Source of the DNA: Pseudonocardiaceae bacterium
GTDB lineage: Bacteria; Actinomycetota; Actinomycetes; Mycobacteriales; Pseudonocardiaceae
Assembly (NCBI GenBank): GCA_009379845.1
Contig: WHSZ01000016.1
Coordinates: 27,025 to 91,024, forward strand
Direction: 5' to 3'
Length of the DNA stretch: 64,000 bases
The notes below the pieces were generated by a model. The model was not told where the DNA came from. It saw only the letters and a program-made list of their open reading frames with translations, and did not search any database. A program made the position numbers and the translations under genes. Of this stretch, positions 17,065 through 26,139 are shown piece by piece (position 1 is the stretch's first letter; each line of letters starts with the position of its first letter).

Positions 17065-18428
17065 CCGAACCGGCCGTCAACGGCGACGGCGTCGAACCAA
17101 TCGAACCAACCGAGGCGAAAGAACTTCGACGCGTGGTGAGAGCCTCCGTGGTGGGCACCGCGCTGGAGTGGTACGACTTCTTCATCTACGGCACCGCTGT
17201 CACCCTGGTGTTCAACACCCTGTTCTTCCCTGCCAGCGATCCGGCGGTGGGAACACTGGTCGGATTCGCCACTTTCGGCGTGGGTTTCCTTGTTCGCCCG
17301 CTCGGCGGTGTCTTTTTCGGACATCTCGGTGATCGCATCGGCAGGCGTTCCACCCTGGTGATCACCACGATGGTGATGGGATTCTCCACGGGTGTGATCG
17401 GCCTGTTGCCGACCTATCAGAGTATTGGCGTGGCCGCACCGATTCTGCTGACGCTGCTTCGGGTATGCCAGGGATTGGGTGCTGGCGCGGAGTTCGGCGG
17501 AGCTTCCACACTGCTTGCCGAGCACGCCCCGCCGAAACGGCGGGGGTTCTTCACTTCGTTCGCCCAGCTCGGCGTCCAAATTGGACTTCTGTCCGGCACG
17601 GTGGTGTTCCTATTCGTCGAAATGCTGCCCGAGCAAGCCGTGCAGAGCTGGGGTTGGCGGGTGCCGTTCCTGGCGAGTTTCGCGCTGATCGCGGTTTCCC
17701 TTTACGTGCGGCTGCGGGTGGCCGAATCACCGGTATTCAAGCAGATGACCGTCAAGCAGCGGGTCGTCAAGCTCCCGGTGGTGGACGCGCTGCGCCGCTA
17801 CCCGCGCAGCTTCCTTGTCGGGATCGGCGCGCATATCTGCGACACGGCCGTGGTGTACATCTACGCGACGTTCAGCATCGCCTACATTCAGGAAACCCTG
17901 GGGCTGGACAGGTGGATCGCGCTCACCGGAGTGATCAGCTTTACCGTCGTGGTGATCATTCTGCAGCCGTTGTACGGCGCGCTGTCGGACCGGATCGGCC
18001 GGCGGCCGCTGAACCTGTTCAGCGTCGTGTTCACGGCGGCGTTCGCCTTCCCGTTCTTCCTGCTGCTTGATACCCAGCAGCCGATACTGATCTGGCTGGC
18101 GCTGATCATCGCCACCGCGCTCGGGTTCGCGCCGATGATCGCCGTGCAGCCCGCGTTCTACGCGGAGCTGTTCGGCGCGCGCGTTCGCTACACCGGATTC
18201 GCGAGCTCGCGGGAAGTCGGTGCGGCGATCGCCGGATCCTCGCCGCTGATAGCGTCCGCACTGGTCGCACAGGCCGACGGTGATGCCTGGCCGGTCGCGT
18301 TGTTCATGATCGGCACCGCGGCTGTGTCGTTCGTGGCCTTCCTGTACTCGCGGGAAAGCAAGCAGGTGGACATCACCGCGGTGGATGCCACCCAACACGC
18401 GGCGAGCGTCGCCTCGCCGAGCCGGTGA
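17061..18428 (+). CDS. MFS metabolite:H+ symporter (MHS family)
   Basis: This 12-helix permease of 455 residues has the MHS signature ALEWYDFFIYGTA at the first helix, FATFGVGFLVRPLGG in helix 2 and GHLGDRIGRRSTLV in loop 2-3. Family members import organic acids such as shikimate, 2-oxoglutarate or proline/betaine with protons. It is coupled to the hydroxyacid dehydrogenase by ATGA overlap and followed after 15 bp by an SDR, so the three form an uptake-and-oxidation operon, probably under the IclR protein upstream. Confidence 0.85.
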   Translation: MTEPAVNGDGVEPIEPTEAKELRRVVRASVVGTALEWYDFFIYGTAVTLVFNTLFFPASDPAVGTLVGFATFGVGFLVRPLGGVFFGHLGDRIGRRSTLVITTMVMGFSTGVIGLLPTYQSIGVAAPILLTLLRVCQGLGAGAEFGGASTLLAEHAPPKRRGFFTSFAQLGVQIGLLSGTVVFLFVEMLPEQAVQSWGWRVPFLASFALIAVSLYVRLRVAESPVFKQMTVKQRVVKLPVVDALRRYPRSFLVGIGAHICDTAVVYIYATFSIAYIQETLGLDRWIALTGVISFTVVVIILQPLYGALSDRIGRRPLNLFSVVFTAAFAFPFFLLLDTQQPILIWLALIIATALGFAPMIAVQPAFYAELFGARVRYTGFASSREVGAAIAGSSPLIASALVAQADGDAWPVALFMIGTAAVSFVAFLYSRESKQVDITAVDATQHAASVASPSR

Positions 18429-18443
18429 GGAGCGGAGCACTGG

Positions 18444-19208
18444 ATGGAGCTGCGGAAAACGGTCGCGGTGATCACCGGGGGCGGTACCGGTATCGGGCGA
18501 GCCACGGCGCTGGCACTCGCGCGTGCCGGCGCGCAGGGCGTCGTGCTGAACTACTCGCGTTCCACGCGGGAGGCCGAGGACACCGTCACCGAGCTGGCCG
18601 AGCTCGGTTGTGCCGCGGTCGCGGAGCAGGCCGATGTCGCCGACGACACGCAGGTGGGTGCGCTGGCGCAGCGGGTTCTGGACCGGTTCGGCCGGGTCGA
18701 TGTGCTGGTGAACAATGCCGGCACCACCCACCCCGTGCCGCATCAGGATCTGGCCGGCCTCACCGATGAGGTGTGGCATCGGCTGCTGGACGTCAACCTG
18801 CTAGGACCGTTCCACTGCGCGCGCGCCTTCGCGTCAGCTCTGGCCGAGGCGGGTGGCGCGGTGGTGAACATCGCGTCGATCGCCGGATACCGCGCGGGTG
18901 GCTCGTCCATCGCCTATGGCGTCAGCAAGGCCGCCCTGCTGCAACTGACCCGGAACCTGGCCAGCGCGCTGGCTCCGGATGTCCGGGTCAACGCGGTGGC
19001 TCCTGGCACGGTTGCGACCCGGTGGCAGACCGATCTGCACGGGGAGGCGGCCTTCACCGAGCGGGCTCGCGCCGAGCGTGAATCGGTACCGCTGCGGCGT
19101 ACCGCCGGACCGGAGCACGTCGCCGAGGCCGTACTCGGCGTCCTGGGCATGGATCTGGTCACCGGCGAAGCGATCATCGTCGATGGCGGGAAGCACGTGG
19201 TCTACTGA
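18444..19208 (+). CDS. SDR family NAD(P)-dependent oxidoreductase
   Basis: This classical short-chain dehydrogenase has 254 residues. Visible motifs are GGGTGIG (coenzyme loop, about residues 12-18), NNAG (about 91-94), the catalytic Ser in NIASIAG and YGVSKAA with catalytic Tyr and Lys. The C-terminal GEAIIVDGGKHV is typical of FabG-like enzymes. It is the last gene of the IclR-linked operon and likely acts on the same hydroxyacid or keto-acid as the upstream dehydrogenase. Confidence 0.85.
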   Translation: MELRKTVAVITGGGTGIGRATALALARAGAQGVVLNYSRSTREAEDTVTELAELGCAAVAEQADVADDTQVGALAQRVLDRFGRVDVLVNNAGTTHPVPHQDLAGLTDEVWHRLLDVNLLGPFHCARAFASALAEAGGAVVNIASIAGYRAGGSSIAYGVSKAALLQLTRNLASALAPDVRVNAVAPGTVATRWQTDLHGEAAFTERARAERESVPLRRTAGPEHVAEAVLGVLGMDLVTGEAIIVDGGKHVVY

Positions 19209-19243
19209 CCATTTGTCGTTGTCGCGACGCGAAAGTACGCGAG

Positions 19244-19729
19244 CTACGTCGTTTCGACGAGGCGGCGGGTACAGCTACGCAACGCCGTGCGCAGCGTTTC
19301 GATCTGTGCGGAATCCAAGTCCGCCAGCATATCCCGCTCGATCTCGTCGACCTCCCTGTCCGATGCGGCGAGCACAGCCTCGCCGTCCTCGGTCAGCCGG
19401 ATCCGTAGTACGCGGCGATTCGCCGAATCGGGCTCGCGGTGAACCAGCCCCCGGCTTTGCAGCGACGCGACCATCTCCTGCATGGTTTGTGCGCTGACGA
19501 ACGAGCGTCGCGCCAGCTGCGCGGATGATAGCCCTGGACTCCTCCGCAGCACGGCCAGCGCGGTGTACTGCTGCACGGTGAGCCCGTGCTGCCGGGTGGT
19601 GGCATCAAGTCGCGCCCGTACCGCCAGCTCGAGTTGTTTGACGAGATAAGCGGTGCGTACCGAATCGACCCCCAATGTCGTCACGGCACGGTCACCGTCC
19701 GCCCAGCTAACCCCATTCACTATTGACAC
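19244..19729 (-). CDS. MarR family transcriptional regulator
   Basis: The winged helix occupies the centre (LTVQQYTALAVLRRSPGLSSAQLARRSFVSAQTM is split over the two helices; wing RRVLRIRLTEDG), and helices at both ends form the dimer. The GTG at 19729 gives 161 residues; the GTGs at 19720 and 19684 are alternatives, the last giving 146 residues, which is nearer the family norm. Two TATCAGG/CCTGATA palindromes lie immediately upstream, between it and the divergent permease gene. The protein therefore probably represses both promoters. Confidence 0.85.
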   Translation of the reverse strand: MSIVNGVSWADGDRAVTTLGVDSVRTAYLVKQLELAVRARLDATTRQHGLTVQQYTALAVLRRSPGLSSAQLARRSFVSAQTMQEMVASLQSRGLVHREPDSANRRVLRIRLTEDGEAVLAASDREVDEIERDMLADLDSAQIETLRTALRSCTRRLVETT

Positions 19730-19776
19730 GGTATCAGGTTTCCTGATTAGTTGTCCGGATATCAGGGTACCTGATA
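19723..19776. promoter_or_regulatory. Twin MarR operators and permease promoter
   Basis: Two 17-bp sites share the form TATCAGG-N3-CCTGAT: 19732-19748 (spacer TTT, last base mismatched) and 19760-19776 (spacer GTA, perfect arms). Their centres are 28 bp apart. TTGACA (19723-19728) followed after 17 bases by ATTAGT (19746-19751) makes a credible promoter for the permease, and site 1 fills its spacer, so occupancy would block RNA polymerase. This is seen in sequence; binding by the adjacent MarR protein is inferred. Confidence 0.65.
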
Positions 19777-19809
19777 AAGATCGACCGCCCCGACGAGAGC
19801 AGGCCCCCG

Positions 19810-21135
19810 ATGACGTCCCTGCCTTCGGAAAGCAACACCCGGAACCACCGCGAGGCTCGTAAGGTCGCGAGGGCGAGCTTTATCGGCACGACGATCGAGT
19901 GGTACGACTTCTTCCTCTACGGAGCCGCCGCGGCGCTGGTCTTCGGACCGCAATTCTTCCCCGGAGGCGACCCGGTGCTTGGCCAGATGGGCGCCTTCGC
20001 CACGTTCGCGGTCGGGTTCCTCACCCGCCCGATCGGCGGGATGATCGCCGGTCATTTCGGCGATCGTATCGGCCGCAAGCGGATGCTCGTGCTGTCGTTG
20101 CTCGTGATGGGGAGCGCCACCGTACTGGTTGGCGTGTTGCCGAACTACGAGCAGATCGGCGTGACCGCGCCCATCATCCTGGTCCTGTTGCGACTACTCC
20201 AAGGCCTCGCGGTCGGCGCCGAATGGGGCGGCGCGGCGCTGATGGCCGTCGAGCACGCGCCACGGCGGCGCCGCACCCTGTACGGATCCTCGCCACAGCT
20301 CGGCGTGCCGGCCGGCGCGATCCTGTCGAACGTCATGATGCTGGGACTGTCCGCCGCGACCGGCGACGGGTTCACCGAGTGGGGATGGCGAATCGGCTTC
20401 ATCGCCAGCGTCGTGCTCGTGGTGTACGGCCTGATCATTCGCCGGACACTGACCGAGAGCCCGCTGTTCCAGCAGGCCGCGCAGCATGGGCCGACCAGGG
20501 CGCCATTGCTGCAGGTGCTCCGTCGCTACCCGATCGGCGTGCTCGTCGCGGTCTTCGCGACCGCCGCGTCGCCGGCCTTCGGTTACACGGTCCTCACGTT
20601 CTCGCTTTCGCACGGTACGAACGAGGTCGGTTACGGCCGCGACGCGCTGCTCACGGTGATCATCGTGGTGAGCGTCATCCAACTCGGCGCCACGCTCATG
20701 ATGGCCGAGTTCTCCGATCGCTTCGGCCGGCGCCGCACCATGATCGTGGGCTCCATCTTCCAGATTGGCGCCGCGCTGGCGTTCTTCCCGCTGTTCGACA
20801 CCGGGGTCATCTTCCTCGCCGGTCTCGCCTGCACGCTCGGCATCCTCACGAATGCGGCACAGTATGCCCCGCTGCCCGCGGTGATGTCCGATCTGTTCCC
20901 GACCCATCTCCGGTACAGCGGCTCGTCGCTCGGGTACCAGTTCGGCAGTATCGTGGGCGGTTCGTTCGCGCCGATCATCGCGACCGCGATCTTCGCCGCG
21001 AGCGGCAACTCGCTGCTGATCGGCGTGTATCTCGCCACGCTGACCGTGATCGCGCTCGGCGCCATCGTGCTGGCGCACCGCCCGGTGATGAGCCGCAGGG
21101 CGACCGAAGGTGAGTTGGAGTCCGTGCAGACCTGA
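19810..21135 (+). CDS. MFS metabolite:H+ symporter (MHS family)
   Basis: This second MHS permease (441 residues) carries the signature TTIEWYDFFLYGAAAALVFG, FATFAVGFLTRPIGG and GHFGDRIGRKRMLV, with 12 predicted helices. It is about as related to the 17-kb permease as family members usually are, so it is a paralogue, not a recent duplicate. It is divergent from the MarR gene and stands alone, which suggests inducible uptake of a compound sensed by that regulator. Substrate not deducible. Confidence 0.85.
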   Translation: MTSLPSESNTRNHREARKVARASFIGTTIEWYDFFLYGAAAALVFGPQFFPGGDPVLGQMGAFATFAVGFLTRPIGGMIAGHFGDRIGRKRMLVLSLLVMGSATVLVGVLPNYEQIGVTAPIILVLLRLLQGLAVGAEWGGAALMAVEHAPRRRRTLYGSSPQLGVPAGAILSNVMMLGLSAATGDGFTEWGWRIGFIASVVLVVYGLIIRRTLTESPLFQQAAQHGPTRAPLLQVLRRYPIGVLVAVFATAASPAFGYTVLTFSLSHGTNEVGYGRDALLTVIIVVSVIQLGATLMMAEFSDRFGRRRTMIVGSIFQIGAALAFFPLFDTGVIFLAGLACTLGILTNAAQYAPLPAVMSDLFPTHLRYSGSSLGYQFGSIVGGSFAPIIATAIFAASGNSLLIGVYLATLTVIALGAIVLAHRPVMSRRATEGELESVQT

Positions 21136-21175
21136 TCGGTCTATCCCCGACCCGCTCGCTCTTGCCATACCGAGT

Positions 21176-21215
21176 ACTTTGCGATACAAAGTCAGTGTAC
21201 TTTGAAACGCAAACG
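21176..21215. promoter_or_regulatory. Repeated ACTTTG/CAAAGT operator
   Basis: Upstream of the membrane-protein gene lies ACTTTG-CGATA-CAAAGT (21176-21192), a perfect 6-bp palindrome with a 5-base spacer. It is followed 23 bp later by a degenerate second copy, ACTTTG-AAACG-CAAACG (21199-21215). GTACTTTG occurs at the left of both. This looks like an operator for the winged-helix regulator encoded as the second gene of the operon. Confidence 0.5.
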
Positions 21216-21237
21216 CCGAAGGAGAGAGTGAGAATCC

Positions 21238-21906
21238 ATGGTCCGCACGAATCCGCGAGGTGAGGGGTCGGAGTTCGCGGCCGACAACACGCTGTCCGCG
21301 AGTGAGTCGCTCGCGTTGATCGACGAACAGCAAGCCGAAATGCGGCGGGTATTACATCGCGAACCGACGGCGCTGTACCTGATGTGGTCGGTGGTCTGGT
21401 TGGCCGTGTTCGCGCTGGCATTCCTGGCCGCGCGCGAGGATCAACTCGTGCCGGGCTGGCTCGCCGGTGTGCTCGGCGGAGCGTTGATCGTTGGTGGGGT
21501 GATCGTATCGGCCGTGGTGGGTATCCGGATGGGTTACGGCATCCGCGGTGAGTCCAGCGTGGCCGGTGCGATGTACGGCTGGAGTTGGACACTCGGTTTC
21601 CTCGCGCTGACCGGGGTGAACCTGACTCTGATGGCTGGTGGCATGCCTGATGATCTGATCTCACCACTGTGGTCCGGCAGTTCGATGGTGCTGGCCGGGG
21701 TATTGTGTCTTGCCGCGGGCGCGATGTTCCGAGACATACCGCAGTACGTGCTCGGCGGTTGGTTCTTGCTGGTCGCCCCGGCCAGCGTGCTCGCGGGCTC
21801 GCCGGAGAACCTGCTTGTCGTCGGCATCGGTGGCGCGCTCGGCTTCGCCGGCAGGGCGGTGCTGCCTCGGCTGCTGCGCAACCTGGTATCTGGCGGTCAA
21901 TCATGA
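21238..21906 (+). CDS. Polytopic membrane protein of unknown function
   Basis: The 222-residue protein has a charged N-terminus of about 45 residues (SESLALIDEQQAEMRRVL), then about six hydrophobic helices. The ATG at 21238 is preceded by AAGGAGAGAG. The arrangement of a helical N-terminal segment with a six-helix membrane domain, followed by a small winged-helix gene in ATGA overlap, recurs in actinobacteria. The function is unknown to me. Confidence 0.7.
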   Translation: MVRTNPRGEGSEFAADNTLSASESLALIDEQQAEMRRVLHREPTALYLMWSVVWLAVFALAFLAAREDQLVPGWLAGVLGGALIVGGVIVSAVVGIRMGYGIRGESSVAGAMYGWSWTLGFLALTGVNLTLMAGGMPDDLISPLWSGSSMVLAGVLCLAAGAMFRDIPQYVLGGWFLLVAPASVLAGSPENLLVVGIGGALGFAGRAVLPRLLRNLVSGGQS

Positions 21907-22229
21907 GCACCGACGGCCTTCCCGAGTTGGACCCGGTGATTCACGCGCAGGCGCGGCTGCGGGTCACCGTGGCGCTGGCCGCGCTGTCGAACGGTGACCG
22001 CATCGCGTTTTCCCGGTTGCAGGAACTCGTCGGGATGACGGCCGGCAATCTCTCAACGCATCTGCGCAAACTCGAGGACGCCAAGTATGTGGAGATCACC
22101 AAGACGCACCAGCGGCGAACCCCGGTCACCTACGTCGCGCTCACCCGCCGCGGCCGGCTGGCTTTCGAGGAATACACCTCCACATTGCGTGAGCTATTGC
22201 CCGGAGGCGGCGCCGAATCCGGCCGATGA
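21903..22229 (+). CDS. Winged-helix DNA-binding protein (ArsR/MarR-like, HTH_34 type)
   Basis: This is a small regulator of 108 residues consisting of little more than a winged helix. RIAFSRLQELVGMTAGNLSTHLRKLEDAKYV carries the helix-turn-helix and TPVTYVALTRRGRLAFEEY is the wing and start of the last helix. The ATG at 21903 overlaps the TGA of the membrane-protein gene, so it is co-translated. It probably binds the ACTTTG/CAAAGT repeats in front of the operon and controls its own synthesis; the signal is unknown. Confidence 0.8.
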   Translation: MSTDGLPELDPVIHAQARLRVTVALAALSNGDRIAFSRLQELVGMTAGNLSTHLRKLEDAKYVEITKTHQRRTPVTYVALTRRGRLAFEEYTSTLRELLPGGGAESGR

Positions 22230-22368
22230 ACCCGAATGGACGCCTTGACGGCCACCGGTTTGCTCGCCGGTTGGACCGTGGTCGCACTCGTTGCCCGAAC
22301 TCTTCGTCCCGATCGCCGCGCAGGCACGGAACAATCCGGACGGCCCAACGGACTCGCGGACGGTCGAG

Positions 22369-22439
22369 AGCGGGTGACGGGAATCGAACCCGCGTGACCA
22401 GCTTGGAAGGCTGGGGCTCTACCATTGAGCTACACCCGC
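22369..22439 (-). tRNA. tRNA-Gly (TCC anticodon)
   Basis: On the minus strand the 71-base gene begins GCGGGTG and ends CACCCGC plus discriminator T. The D-arm reads TAGCTCAATGGTAGAGC, the anticodon stem-loop CCAGC-CTTCCAA-GCTGG gives anticodon TCC, and the T-arm contains GGTTCGAATCC. CCA is not encoded. It is divergent from tRNA-Pro. Confidence 0.95.
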
Positions 22440-22524
22440 ACTGCGTCGGTGTACGACGCGCGGTTAGTCTAACGTCCCGGCGGGGCGCTTTCGCGGCGCC
22501 CTCACCGTGGCGTGGTGCGGTCAA

Positions 22525-22598
22525 CGGGGTGTAGCGCAGTTTGGTAGCGCATCCGCTTTGGGAGCGGAGGGTCGCAGGTTCAAATCCTGTCACCCCGA
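22525..22598 (+). tRNA. tRNA-Pro (TGG anticodon)
   Basis: The 74-base gene has acceptor arms CGGGGTG and CACCCCG with discriminator A. The D-arm contains TAGCGCAGTTTGGTAGCGC, and the anticodon stem CCGCT ... AGCGG holds a loop with TGG. The T-arm reads GGTTCAAATCC. CCA is not encoded. Confidence 0.95.
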
Positions 22599-22632
22599 CA
22601 AATCTACGACGCGGAGCGCTGGTAACACTATG

Positions 22633-23727
22633 TCACCGGACTGCCCGTAGCCGTGTGTGGCGCTCCGTGGCCTGCGGATAGGTGAAGGCCAGCAGCCGGT
22701 CGGCCTCGGCCTCGACGGCGGATTGATCCGACGGTGCTAGCCGGCGAAGTGGCCGTACCGTCAGCACGGCGGTGTCGTTCGTGTGGGATGCCGACCATGT
22801 CGCGGCGACCGTGCCGTCTACGAGGACGGTCGCCGCGACGACGGCGCCAACGCAGACCTGGCGGCGGACCTCGTCGGTCATCAACCGGGTTCGGTTGGCG
22901 TAGGCCAGCAGCGGCGGGTCGAATTCCGGCAGGAACCGCACCGATGCCGGCGTGTCGGCCGCCGGTATTGGCGCGTCCGGCAGATCGAATAGTTCCCTGC
23001 CTGCTTCGTTGGTGTACGTCTTCAGCTCGGGTCGCAATCGCTCGAACACTTCGGGTAGTCCGGGTACGCCGGACCACGCTCGGGCGTCGGCCACGGTGGC
23101 CGGTCCGAACCCCGCCAGGTAGCGGCAGACCATCTGACGGACCTGCTCGGCACTCGCCTCGGGTCGTATGCCGGTCCAGTCCGCGTGGGCGAACGGCGTC
23201 GCGCCGTAGGTGTTCCAGGTGCCGCTCGGCGCCGGGTGCACCAGCGGTACCAGGTACTGCACCGTCCAGCCGAGGGCGGTGGGGTCCGCGCCCGGTCGCC
23301 GTTCGGCGAGCAGCCGGCCGAGCTCGGGCCTGGTGAGCACTCGGCCATCGGCAAGCAGTTCCGTTGCCTCGGCGAGGAGCGCGTCGAGGTCGATGCCGGC
23401 GGTGCGCCGGCCGAACGCGTTTCGCTGCACGCGGTTTAACAATGGAGCCAGCACCGGCCGGATCAGCCGGAAGTCCGGGACGGACATCAGGTGCTGGGTG
23501 GCCCGCATCATCGTGGATCGCACCAGCGACTGGTTCTCGATCGCCGTGGTCAGATCGTTGATCGCGAAGTGCTCGAGCCTGGTCCACAGCGCCACGTACG
23601 GCGGGTTGGGGCTCTGCGCGTTGAGCCCGAGCACCCGTTCGACGGCCGCGACGACGGGCAGGTCCGTGCGACGAAGCAGCAGTTGCCGCATCAGCGTCGC
23701 GCGGCCAAGCGCCCGCGAGCTCAGCAC
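22633..23727 (-). CDS. Winged helix DNA-binding domain protein, AlkZ-like (HTH_42)
   Basis: The 364-residue protein has the architecture of the AlkZ/YcaQ-like superfamily: several tandem winged-helix modules and a C-terminal beta domain. The N-terminal LSSRALGRATLMRQLLLRR and VLGLNAQSPNPPYVALWTR are typical. Known glycosylases of the group use a QxQ motif at this place (GLQAQ), whereas this protein has NAQ, so glycosylase activity is uncertain. The GTG at 23727 is chosen because homologues start there; an ATG at 23799 would overlap the epoxide hydrolase gene. Role in DNA repair is inferred from family only. Confidence 0.7.
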   Translation of the reverse strand: MLSSRALGRATLMRQLLLRRTDLPVVAAVERVLGLNAQSPNPPYVALWTRLEHFAINDLTTAIENQSLVRSTMMRATQHLMSVPDFRLIRPVLAPLLNRVQRNAFGRRTAGIDLDALLAEATELLADGRVLTRPELGRLLAERRPGADPTALGWTVQYLVPLVHPAPSGTWNTYGATPFAHADWTGIRPEASAEQVRQMVCRYLAGFGPATVADARAWSGVPGLPEVFERLRPELKTYTNEAGRELFDLPDAPIPAADTPASVRFLPEFDPPLLAYANRTRLMTDEVRRQVCVGAVVAATVLVDGTVAATWSASHTNDTAVLTVRPLRRLAPSDQSAVEAEADRLLAFTYPQATERHTRLRAVR

Positions 23728-23767
23728 GTCGCCGCCCGGTCGTCGTGTCGGCCCGCGGACGCCCAAC

Positions 23768-24916
23768 TCAGCGAACCTTCCTGAAGAACTCGCGGACATC
23801 GCCGATCAGCAGGTCCGGCGCCTCCATCGCGGCGAAGTGCCCGCCTCGGTCGAACTCGGACCAGTGCACGACGTTGTTCTGCTTTTCGGCGATCGCCCGC
23901 ACCGTGATGTCCCCGGGGAACAGCGCGCAGCCGGTCGGGACGCCGGAGTTCTCCAGCGGCGCGCCCCACTGCTGCGATTCCTTGTAGAGCCTGCTCGAGG
24001 ATGCCAGTGTCCCGGTCAGCCAGTAGATCATCACGTTGGTGAGCAACGCGTCCTTGTCGACCGCCTCTTCCGGCAGTTCCTTCGTGGGGTTGGAGCAGGT
24101 GTGGAACAGGTCAACGATCCAGCCGAGCAATCCGGCCGGTGAGTCGTGCAGGCCGAAGGCGAGGGTCTGCGGGCGGGTGGACTGGATCGCCGCGTACCCG
24201 CCGACTTCCTCGAAGCCTTCCAGAGCCGCGAGCCGCCGCTGATCCGCTTCGTCGTAGCCGCTCGTGTCGTCGTCCAAGCCTCCGATGGTGAGCAGGCCGT
24301 TGACGTGCACTCCGACAACGTGCTCGGTGTCGATCCTGCCGAGCTGCGGCGACACGAACGATCCCAGGTCGCCGCCCTGCGCGCCGTAGGAGTCGTAACC
24401 CAGCAGGGCCATCAGCTCGGCGATCACCTCGGCATACCGATCGCTGTTGCCGTCCCCGGCCTTTCGGGTCGGCCCGGAGAAGGCGAATCCCGGCGGCGAC
24501 GGGATGACCAGGTGGAACGCGTCGGCCGGGTCGCCGCCGTGTGCGCGCGGGTCCGTCAAGGGGCCGATCACGTCGAGGAACTCGACGAAGGACACCGGCC
24601 AGCCGTGCACCATGACCAGCGGTAGTGCGTCTGGTTCAGGTGAGCGAATGTGCAGGAAATGAACCCGTTGCCCGTGGATCTCGGTGATGAACTGCGGGTG
24701 CTCGTTCAGCGCGGCCTCCTCGGCGCGCCAGTCGTACAAGGTCCGCCAGTACCCGACGAGATCTTTCAGGTAGGAGACCGGTACGCCGTAGCTCCAGGCC
24801 ACGTCGGGCAGCTCGTCGGGCCAGTGTGTGTTGGCCAGCCGCGCCATCAGGTCGTCGAGCTGGGCCTGCGGGGTGTCGATGCGGAAGGGGCGAATGCCCG
24901 GCGTTGTGTCTGTCAT
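23768..24916 (-). CDS. Epoxide hydrolase family alpha/beta hydrolase
   Basis: The protein has 382 residues. The N-terminal EHN domain ([29 protein letters not shown]) is followed by an alpha/beta hydrolase core with the oxyanion motif [10 protein letters not shown] and the nucleophile elbow [10 protein letters not shown]. The Asp there replaces the Ser of esterases, as expected for epoxide hydrolases. A late His in [13 protein letters not shown] completes the triad. Such enzymes convert epoxides to diols in the cytosol. It is divergently paired with the WYL regulator, which probably controls it. Confidence 0.85.
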   Translation of the reverse strand: MTDTTPGIRPFRIDTPQAQLDDLMARLANTHWPDELPDVAWSYGVPVSYLKDLVGYWRTLYDWRAEEAALNEHPQFITEIHGQRVHFLHIRSPEPDALPLVMVHGWPVSFVEFLDVIGPLTDPRAHGGDPADAFHLVIPSPPGFAFSGPTRKAGDGNSDRYAEVIAELMALLGYDSYGAQGGDLGSFVSPQLGRIDTEHVVGVHVNGLLTIGGLDDDTSGYDEADQRRLAALEGFEEVGGYAAIQSTRPQTLAFGLHDSPAGLLGWIVDLFHTCSNPTKELPEEAVDKDALLTNVMIYWLTGTLASSSRLYKESQQWGAPLENSGVPTGCALFPGDITVRAIAEKQNNVVHWSEFDRGGHFAAMEAPDLLIGDVREFFRKVR

Positions 24917-24936
24917 GCCGACGACGTTAGAGAGCC

Positions 24937-24959
24937 CTTAGGACAGTTCCGGGCCTAAG
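24937..24959. promoter_or_regulatory. Candidate operator between epoxide hydrolase and WYL regulator
   Basis: The 63-bp divergent region contains CTTAGG (24937-24942) and CCTAAG (24954-24959), perfect inverted arms with an 11-base spacer, a geometry of about one and a half helical turns. It lies 20 bp upstream of both start codons and is the only palindrome there. Binding by the WYL regulator is inferred. Confidence 0.4.
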
Positions 24960-24979
24960 ATTCTGGCAATCTTGATGTC

Positions 24980-25951
24980 ATGCTGGACACTTCCGCGCGG
25001 CTGCTCACCCTGCTGTCGCTATTGCAGACGCATCGCGACTGGTCCGGTACCGAACTCGCCGACCGGCTCGGTGTCACCACCCGCACGGTTCGTCGCGACG
25101 TGGAGCGGCTTCGCGAGCTCGGCTACCCGGTGTACGCCAGCCAGGGCACGGCCGGTTATCAGCTCGGCGCGGGTGCATCCCTCCCGCCGCTGCTACTGGA
25201 CGATGACGAGGCGGTGGCGGTGGCGGTCGGGCTGCGTACCGCGGCCGGCGGCTCGGTCGCCGGGATCGAGGAGACCTCGCTGCGCGCACTCGCCAAGCTC
25301 GAGCAGGTGCTGCCGTCCCGGTTGCGTCACCGGGTGACCACGCTGCACGCGACGACCGTCCGGGTCGGCGGGAGCGGGCCGCGGATAGACCCGGACATCC
25401 TGATGGCGATCGCCGACGCCTGCCGCCGGCACGAGGGGCTGCGTTTCGACTACACGAGCCCTCGGGGCGGCGAGACGACCCGCTCGGTCGAGCCGCACAG
25501 CCTGGTCAGCTTCGGCCGGCACTGGTACCTCGTCGCGTGGGACACCGACCGCGTCGACTGGCGGACCTTCCGCGTGGACCGGCTGACGCCGCGCACGCCC
25601 ACGGGCCCTCGGTTCGCGCCGAGGGAACCTCCCGATGGCGACGTGGCGACCTATCTCTCCCACCAGCTGTCCTCGCGGACCTGGGCGTTTCAGGCGACCG
25701 TGACGCTGCACGAACCCGTCGAGGCGGTCGCCGACCGGGTCTGGCCGGGCATGGGCGTCATCGAACGCATCGACGAGCACACCTGCCAGCTGCACGTCGG
25801 CGCCGACAGCCCGTCGGACCTGGTCTGGATGATCACCTCCGTGGACACCGCCTTCACCCTCACCAGTGGCCCACCCGAACTCGCCGACGCGTTCCGCGCG
25901 CAGGCTGCCCGCTGCCTGGACGCTGTCCAGGACGCGCCGGGCGCCCGGTAG
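24980..25951 (+). CDS. YafY-type transcriptional regulator with WYL domain
   Basis: The protein has 323 residues. The N-terminal HTH_11 winged helix is SGTELADRLGVTTRTVRRDV, followed by a linker and the WYL domain (LRFDYTSPRGGETTRSVEPHSLV, then RHWYLVAWDTDRVDWRTFRVDRL). WYL domains bind nucleic acid or nucleotide-like ligands and control the attached helix. The ATG at 24980 is natural. It is transcribed divergently from the epoxide hydrolase. Confidence 0.85.
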   Translation: MLDTSARLLTLLSLLQTHRDWSGTELADRLGVTTRTVRRDVERLRELGYPVYASQGTAGYQLGAGASLPPLLLDDDEAVAVAVGLRTAAGGSVAGIEETSLRALAKLEQVLPSRLRHRVTTLHATTVRVGGSGPRIDPDILMAIADACRRHEGLRFDYTSPRGGETTRSVEPHSLVSFGRHWYLVAWDTDRVDWRTFRVDRLTPRTPTGPRFAPREPPDGDVATYLSHQLSSRTWAFQATVTLHEPVEAVADRVWPGMGVIERIDEHTCQLHVGADSPSDLVWMITSVDTAFTLTSGPPELADAFRAQAARCLDAVQDAPGAR

Positions 25952-26139
25952 GAGAAATCGCACGGTTCTCCCACCCGGAAAGCTAGCCGCACGCCTTGGT
26001 CGTCTTGCCGGACAGGGCCGGGTTACGCCGGTGCGCGGAACGGACCGCGGACTTGCTCTCGGTGCGTCGAATGTCCTGGTAGGGCTGTTCCACTTAGTCT
26101 GACGTGAATGGGTACCAACAAGCGGAAAGGCGTGCACTG

